Source of the DNA: Planctomycetota bacterium
GTDB lineage: Bacteria; Planctomycetota; UBA1135; UBA2386
Assembly (NCBI GenBank): GCA_028281765.1
Contig: JANQJF010000118.1
Location: 44,945-108,944 of the forward strand
DNA length: 64,000 nt
Direction of reading: 5' to 3'
Position numbers and translations under genes: made by a program. Below are positions 60,295-64,000 of the stretch, piece after piece. Within the stretch, counting starts at the first letter, position 1; each line of letters begins with the position of its first letter. Below the pieces are notes generated by a model. That model was not told the DNA's origin, searched no databases, and saw nothing but the letters and a program-made list of their open reading frames with translations.

Positions 60295-62069
60295 ACGAGT
60301 GGTGGGTGCAGCTGACGGTGAGCAACGTCACGGTGTCCTGTGCGCTGGCGCTCGTCGCCTTTGCGGTGCAGAGATCGGGCGCGCATCCGCGGCTGTCGCA
60401 CTTCTGCTGGTTGCTCGTGCTCGCCAAGCTGGTGATCCCCCCGATCTTCACGATGCCGTTGATCCCGGTCGAGCCGTCGGAACTCTCGAGTTTCGGGGAT
60501 GTCGGCGCAACTGACGGGATCGCAGTTACGGTGGCGGAGTTCAAAACGATCGGGGGCACTCCGGTGGAGTTGCCCGACGCGAGCGTGTCGCTCAGCGGCT
60601 GGGTCCTGATCCTCTGGTCGGCCGTGACGCTTCTCGTCGTCGCTCGGTCGTTCGCGCGATCGGTTCGGTTTCGTCGACTCCTGCGGAGCTCGTCGGTTGC
60701 GGTGCCGAGCCAGGTACACGATCTCGCAGCGGACGTAGCCGGCCGCATGCGCGTCCGCATCCCATTCTCGGTTGTCGGCTCCACCGCGTCCCTGTCGCCT
60801 TTCGTGTGGTGGTTCGGGGGGCGCGTCGAGCTCGTCTTGCCCGATCGCGTCGTCGCGCGCCTGTCGCGAGAGGAACTGAGCATGGTTCTCGCGCACGAGC
60901 TCGCGCACGTGCGGCGTCGCGATCACTGGGTTCGGTGGCTGGAGTGGCTCGCGACGGTCACATTCTGGTGGAACCCGATCCTGTGGTGGGCCCGCCACAA
61001 CCTGCGCATTCACGAAGAGCTGGCGTGCGATCTCCTGGTGCTCGAAGCGATCGACCCGGAACGCCGTCGCTACGCGAGCTCGCTGCTGAGCGTCGCCGAG
61101 ATCCTGTCGACCGAGGCCATCCGCCCGCCTTCGGTAGCCAGTGCCATGACCCGCGGCGGAAGCCTGGAACAGAGACTGACCATGATCATTTCCAAGACGA
61201 TGCCGAAAGCGCCACGCCTTCTGCTCTCCGCGATTCTCGCCGTTGGCGCGGGAGTCCTCCCCCTGAACGTGACCTACGCCCAGGACTTCGACGCGGTGCA
61301 GCGCCGGCTCGGGGGTGCGGTCGAAGCCGGCGAGATCACGCTCGAGCAAGCGCAGATCATGATGGATGCGCTGCGACGGAGCGTGCGGAAGGAGCGTCGC
61401 CAGCGCGGCGGAGAGCGTGACGTCGACGCGCGCAAGAAGCGCTTCGGCATGTTCGAGCGACGGGTGAAGAACGCTGTCGAGAGCGGCGACCTGTCGCGCA
61501 TGGACGCAGAGAAGAAGCTCGTCGACATGCGGAGGCAGCTGTTCGGCGATTCCGGGCAGAAGCGCGGGGACGTCGCCGCGAAGCGCCGCTTCAGCGAAGT
61601 CGAGCGCGAGATCAAGGAAGCCGTCCGAGCGGGGACGCTCTCGAAGCGGGATGCCGAGAAGAAGCTCCTCGCGGTGCGGAAGGAGATGTTCGAGGGCCAG
61701 CGCGACGACACGAAGCGCGATCGGAAGCGGGGTGACGAGAGCCCGATGCGCGACGCGCGTCGACGTTTCGGCGAGTTCGAGCGCGAGATCGAGGCCGCGG
61801 TCCGGGACGGCAAGATCTCGAAGCGCGACGCCCAGAAGAAGCTCGTCGAGTTGCGGGAGAAGATGTCCGAGATGACGCGCCGCAGTGAGGAAACGCGCAA
61901 GCAGTTCGAAGGCGTTCAGCGTCGGCTCGAAGCCGCCGTCGAGCGCGGCGACCTCACGCGCGAAGAGGCGAAGAAGAAGCTGGTCGAGCTGCGCAAGTCG
62001 ATGGCCGACGACTCGAAGCCGGAGCGCCGTTCGCGCGAGCGCCGTCGTCGCGAACGCACGCCGCGCTGA
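60291..62069 (+). CDS. BlaR1-like M56 metallopeptidase with C-terminal repeats
   Basis: A 592-residue membrane sensor-protease. Four membrane segments bracket the zinc protease motif HELAH (202-206) with EELACD downstream (near 242-247). Instead of a penicillin-binding sensor domain, residues 332-580 contain five divergent repeats of about 45 residues, each with a pattern like RFxxxERxIxxAVxxGxLSxxxAxKKLxxLR, very rich in Lys, Arg and Glu. TM4 near 308-328 places the repeats outside the cytoplasm. It is translationally coupled to BlaI. The repeats may sense an acidic ligand such as wall polymer. Confidence 0.9.
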   Translation: MNEWWVQLTVSNVTVSCALALVAFAVQRSGAHPRLSHFCWLLVLAKLVIPPIFTMPLIPVEPSELSSFGDVGATDGIAVTVAEFKTIGGTPVELPDASVSLSGWVLILWSAVTLLVVARSFARSVRFRRLLRSSSVAVPSQVHDLAADVAGRMRVRIPFSVVGSTASLSPFVWWFGGRVELVLPDRVVARLSREELSMVLAHELAHVRRRDHWVRWLEWLATVTFWWNPILWWARHNLRIHEELACDLLVLEAIDPERRRYASSLLSVAEILSTEAIRPPSVASAMTRGGSLEQRLTMIISKTMPKAPRLLLSAILAVGAGVLPLNVTYAQDFDAVQRRLGGAVEAGEITLEQAQIMMDALRRSVRKERRQRGGERDVDARKKRFGMFERRVKNAVESGDLSRMDAEKKLVDMRRQLFGDSGQKRGDVAAKRRFSEVEREIKEAVRAGTLSKRDAEKKLLAVRKEMFEGQRDDTKRDRKRGDESPMRDARRRFGEFEREIEAAVRDGKISKRDAQKKLVELREKMSEMTRRSEETRKQFEGVQRRLEAAVERGDLTREEAKKKLVELRKSMADDSKPERRSRERRRRERTPR

Positions 62070-62081
62070 GCGTCGCGTCGA

Positions 62082-62444
62082 TCAGATCCCGTGTTCCTCG
62101 GCCCAGTCCTTGAGCTGCTCGAGGATCACGAGTGCCGATCGGCCGAAGTCGGTGATCTCGTACTGCACGGCGATTGGCCGGTCGCTCAGGACGTGACGCG
62201 TCACGAGTCCCTGGGACTCGAGCTCCTTGAGCCGCTCGGTCACCATCTTGCGCGTCGCGCCGCCGAGCTGGCGCGCGAGGTCGTTGAAGCGGACCGGTTC
62301 GTCCTGCAGGTGCCACAGGATCGAGCCCTTCCACTTGCCGCCGATGATGCGCATGCCTCGTTCGATCGGGCACGGCTCGGCGCAGGGCTCGACCGTTGCC
62401 CCGCTGCGCCGGGATCGCCGGCTCTTCGTCTGTCGGGTGCCCAT
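62082..62444 (-). CDS. HxlR-family transcriptional regulator (copy 3)
   Basis: A 120-residue HxlR protein with the motif CPIERGMRIIGGKWKGSILWHLQDEPVRFNDLARQLGGATRKMVTERLKELESQGLVTRHV and the wing PIAVQYEITDFGRSAL. The Cys near residue 22-24 (AEPCPIERG) is the likely sensor. It is divergent from the quinone reductase, whose promoter contains the palindrome at 62457. A typical HxlR arrangement for electrophile-induced detoxification. Confidence 0.95.
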   Translation of the reverse strand: MGTRQTKSRRSRRSGATVEPCAEPCPIERGMRIIGGKWKGSILWHLQDEPVRFNDLARQLGGATRKMVTERLKELESQGLVTRHVLSDRPIAVQYEITDFGRSALVILEQLKDWAEEHGI

Positions 62445-62456
62445 CGGTGTCGATAG

Positions 62457-62472
62457 GTATCAAAAAGGATAC
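62457..62472. promoter_or_regulatory. HxlR operator GTATC-N6-GATAC in divergent promoter
   Basis: A perfect 5-bp inverted repeat around AAAAAG, in the only AT-rich part of the 109-bp gap. A wider pair AGGTAT (62455) / ATACCT (62486) surrounds it. It probably controls both genes. Confidence 0.6.
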
Positions 62473-62553
62473 TGGTTTACTTTCTATACCTAAAACCTAG
62501 CGTCTCGTGCTGGTCGCCACAAGGCGAGCGAATGCAGCAGACACGGACGAACC

Positions 62554-63159
62554 ATGAACCACGTATTCCTCATCAACGCCCACGAGTACTACGAGTTCTC
62601 GCCGGGCCGACTGAACGCCACTCTCGTCGAGCGAGCCTCGGACCAACTGCAGGGCAAGGGCTACGAACTCCGACACACGACGATGCGGGACGATCTCGAC
62701 GTCGACGCCGAGATCGAGAAGCACATGTGGGCCGACACGGTCATCGTGCAGACGCCGGTCAACTGGATGGGGATGCCTTGGAGCTTCAAGCGCTACATGG
62801 ACTTCGTGTATTCGGCCGGCATGGACGGGCGGCTCTGCGCGGGCGACGGCCGTACGCGGGACGACGCGACCAAGCAGTACGGCACAGGCGGAACGTTGAC
62901 CGGAAAGCGCTACCTGCTGTCGCTGACGTTCAACGCGCCGCGGGAGTCATTCGGCGATCCCTCGCAGACGTTCTTCGAAGGCAAGGGCGTCGACGATCTC
63001 TTGTGGCCGATGCACCTGAACTTCCGGTTCTTCGGCATGGAGCCGATCGAGACGTTCGCGTGCCATGACGTCATGAAGAACCCCGACATCGAGAACGACT
63101 TCGCGCGGTTCGCCACGCATCTCGATGAACACTTCCCCGCGGTCACCGCGAACATCTGA
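62554..63159 (+). CDS. NAD(P)H-dependent oxidoreductase, MdaB-like flavodoxin fold
   Basis: A 201-residue flavodoxin-fold protein: VFLINAHEYYEFSPGRLN near the N-terminus, ADTVIVQTPVNWMGMPWSFKRYMDFVYSAG and GTGGTLTGKRYLLSLTFNAP are typical of MdaB/KefF-type quinone reductases. It uses FMN and NAD(P)H to reduce quinones by two electrons. The next gene, the peroxiredoxin-like selenoprotein candidate, starts 15 bp later on the same strand, so they form an operon controlled by HxlR. Confidence 0.94.
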   Translation: MNHVFLINAHEYYEFSPGRLNATLVERASDQLQGKGYELRHTTMRDDLDVDAEIEKHMWADTVIVQTPVNWMGMPWSFKRYMDFVYSAGMDGRLCAGDGRTRDDATKQYGTGGTLTGKRYLLSLTFNAPRESFGDPSQTFFEGKGVDDLLWPMHLNFRFFGMEPIETFACHDVMKNPDIENDFARFATHLDEHFPAVTANI

Positions 63160-63174
63160 TCGGAGCACGAGGAC

Positions 63175-63696
63175 ATGAAAGTCATCCCGAGAACCAAGAC
63201 ACCCGATCTGGTCGTCGAGACCGTCGGACACGGCACGTGGTCGCTGGCGGAGCAGAACCCCGAGCACTTCACCCTGCTGGTGTTTTACCGCGGCCATCAT
63301 TGACCCCTCTGCCGCAAGCAGCTCGTGGAGCTGGAACGCATGCTGGGGGACTTCGAAGCGATCGGTGTCCAGGTCGTCGCCGTGACGAGCAACTCGAAAG
63401 AACTCGCGGAACAGAGCGTGACCGAGTGGGGACTGTCGAAGCTTCCGGTCGGCTACGGCCTGCCGATCGCCGAGGCGGAGAAGTGGGGGCTGTTCGTGTC
63501 CGCGGCGATCAAGGACAACGAGCCGCCGCAGTTCTCCGAACCGGGTCTCTTCGTGATTCGGCCGGACCAGACGCTCTACGCGTCGGTCGTGCAGACGATG
63601 CCGTTCTCTCGGCCGACCGGGGAGCAGCTGCATGGGTCACTGAAGTACATTGCCGAGAAGGGTTATCCCGCGCGCGGCGAAGTCGCGCCCTCGTAG
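63175..63696 (+). CDS. peroxiredoxin-like protein with in-frame TGA (probable selenoprotein)
   Basis: A 173-residue AhpC/TSA-family protein read through TGA at 63301-63303 (codon 43). The sequence reads VFYRGHH-U-PLCRKQL, placing the TGA exactly at the peroxidatic Cys of the UxxC/CxxC motif, with downstream LERMLGDFEAIGVQVVAVTSN and the C-terminal TLYASVVQTMPF typical of peroxiredoxin-like proteins. The reading frame is intact otherwise. A stem-loop CAGCTC-GTG-GAGCTG (63319-63333) lies 15 nt after the TGA, fitting a bacterial SECIS. The ATG at 63175 has a GAGG site. Stop TAG begins a palindromic repeat. Confidence 0.85.
63319..63333 (+). promoter_or_regulatory. candidate SECIS stem-loop after TGA codon
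   Basis: A perfect 6-bp stem (CAGCTC/GAGCTG) closed by GTG lies 15 nt downstream of the TGA at 63301-63303. A short outer pairing (TGC with GCA) may extend it. Position and a G in the loop fit bacterial SECIS elements, which are read by SelB. Confidence 0.6.
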
Positions 63697-63906
63697 CCCG
63701 CATCGCTCACCAGTCTTGCGCGTGAGCACGCCCGAACGCCCACCATCCCGCGTCAGGCGCTCGCCTTCGGCTCGCGGCCGCTGTTGCGGCCTCCCTCACC
63801 GTGCTCCGCGGGGCTATGGCCCCGCGTCTGCGCGCTTCGGTCGCCTTCCTTGTCTGGAGATCGTCCTGACGCACTCACGCGCAAGGCTGGTGAGCGAAGC
63901 GGGCTA
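63694..63906. repeat. palindromic repeat element E3
   Basis: A 213-bp element with 37-bp terminal inverted repeats (63694-63730 and 63870-63906, 33 of 37 paired), both ends beginning TAGCCCGC. It starts exactly at the stop codon of the peroxiredoxin-like gene. Its sequence differs from E1/E2 but the design is the same. No protein is encoded. The rest of the window (63907-64000) shows nothing recognisable. Confidence 0.8.
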
Positions 63907-64000
63907 GAAGCTCGGCCGAGAAGGACCATTTCCAGGCGGCATGAATCGGCTCACCCGGTCGGCGACAGATTCCTCGGGAAATGCCATGATTCGGAGTGAT

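Noticed and set aside
1..64000. CRISPR array, tRNA or rRNA genes
   Set aside because: No regular repeat-spacer pattern and no cloverleaf or rRNA sequence recognised by eye; a tRNA missed by eye cannot be fully excluded.

Overview
The window is high-GC, densely coded bacterial DNA with no rRNA, tRNA, CRISPR array, phage module or transposase gene that I can see. Several traits suggest a Planctomycetota-like, environmental, aerobic organism: large secreted proteins with a shared style of beta-rich C-terminus, a DUF1111 di-heme oxidoreductase, an FG-GAP/ASPIC-UnbV lipoprotein, a winged-helix regulator of a type common in that phylum, a human-type sulfide:quinone oxidoreductase operon, and many one-gene regulators. 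Myxococcota or another deep lineage is possible. The phylum is inference; no marker gene is present.

Layout. 0.3-6.4 kb: DksA/TraR-like protein, a frameshifted MscK-like mechanosensitive channel, a Kef-type antiporter and a CorA/ZntB transporter. 6.5-12.1 kb: secreted proteins around a MarR-controlled flavodoxin-fold oxidoreductase. 12.2-14.3 kb: TetR regulator and an SDR / NTF2-like / tautomerase operon with matching operators. 14.3-20 kb: two paralogous tiny membrane proteins, a secreted di-heme oxidoreductase carrying a CBM6-like module, a quinone oxidoreductase and a secreted protein with a TTG start. 20.2-26.4 kb: an ECF sigma factor with a cysteine-rich tail and a complete sulfide-oxidation operon (DUF1641, SQR, persulfide dioxygenase, rhodanese, TauE/SafE exporter). 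26.6-32.8 kb: a lipoprotein and hydrolase next to HxlR, an AraC regulator facing an NmrA-like/DUF4345 operon, and a macro-domain hydrolase with a 2OG-Fe(II) oxygenase. 32.9-36.8 kb: an unrecognised 1089-residue protein and a small membrane protein. 36.8-41.4 kb: a DASH cryptochrome facing a LOV-domain hybrid histidine kinase. 41.5-45.3 kb: an MFS transporter and the ASPIC/UnbV lipoprotein. 45.3-50.8 kb: ferritin, Dps, exported KatG and OxyR. 51-58.3 kb: a SulP transporter with a universal stress protein, and a three-gene exporter whose ABC ATPase has lost every catalytic motif. 58.4-63.9 kb: hydrolase/HxlR, a BlaI-BlaR-like pair, a second HxlR with a quinone reductase, and a peroxiredoxin-like gene with an in-frame TGA at the peroxidatic cysteine, probably a selenoprotein.

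Recurring themes are redox and peroxide defence (KatG, Dps, ferritin, OxyR, peroxiredoxin, several quinone reductases under MarR or HxlR control), sulfur oxidation and light sensing. Most regulators have a visible inverted repeat in their own promoter. The most unusual signals are the candidate selenoprotein, a family of roughly 100-210 bp palindromic repeats that begin exactly at stop codons, the catalytically dead ABC exporter, the duplicated mini membrane proteins with a 23-bp-period motif array upstream of one of them, and the LOV kinase/cryptochrome pair.
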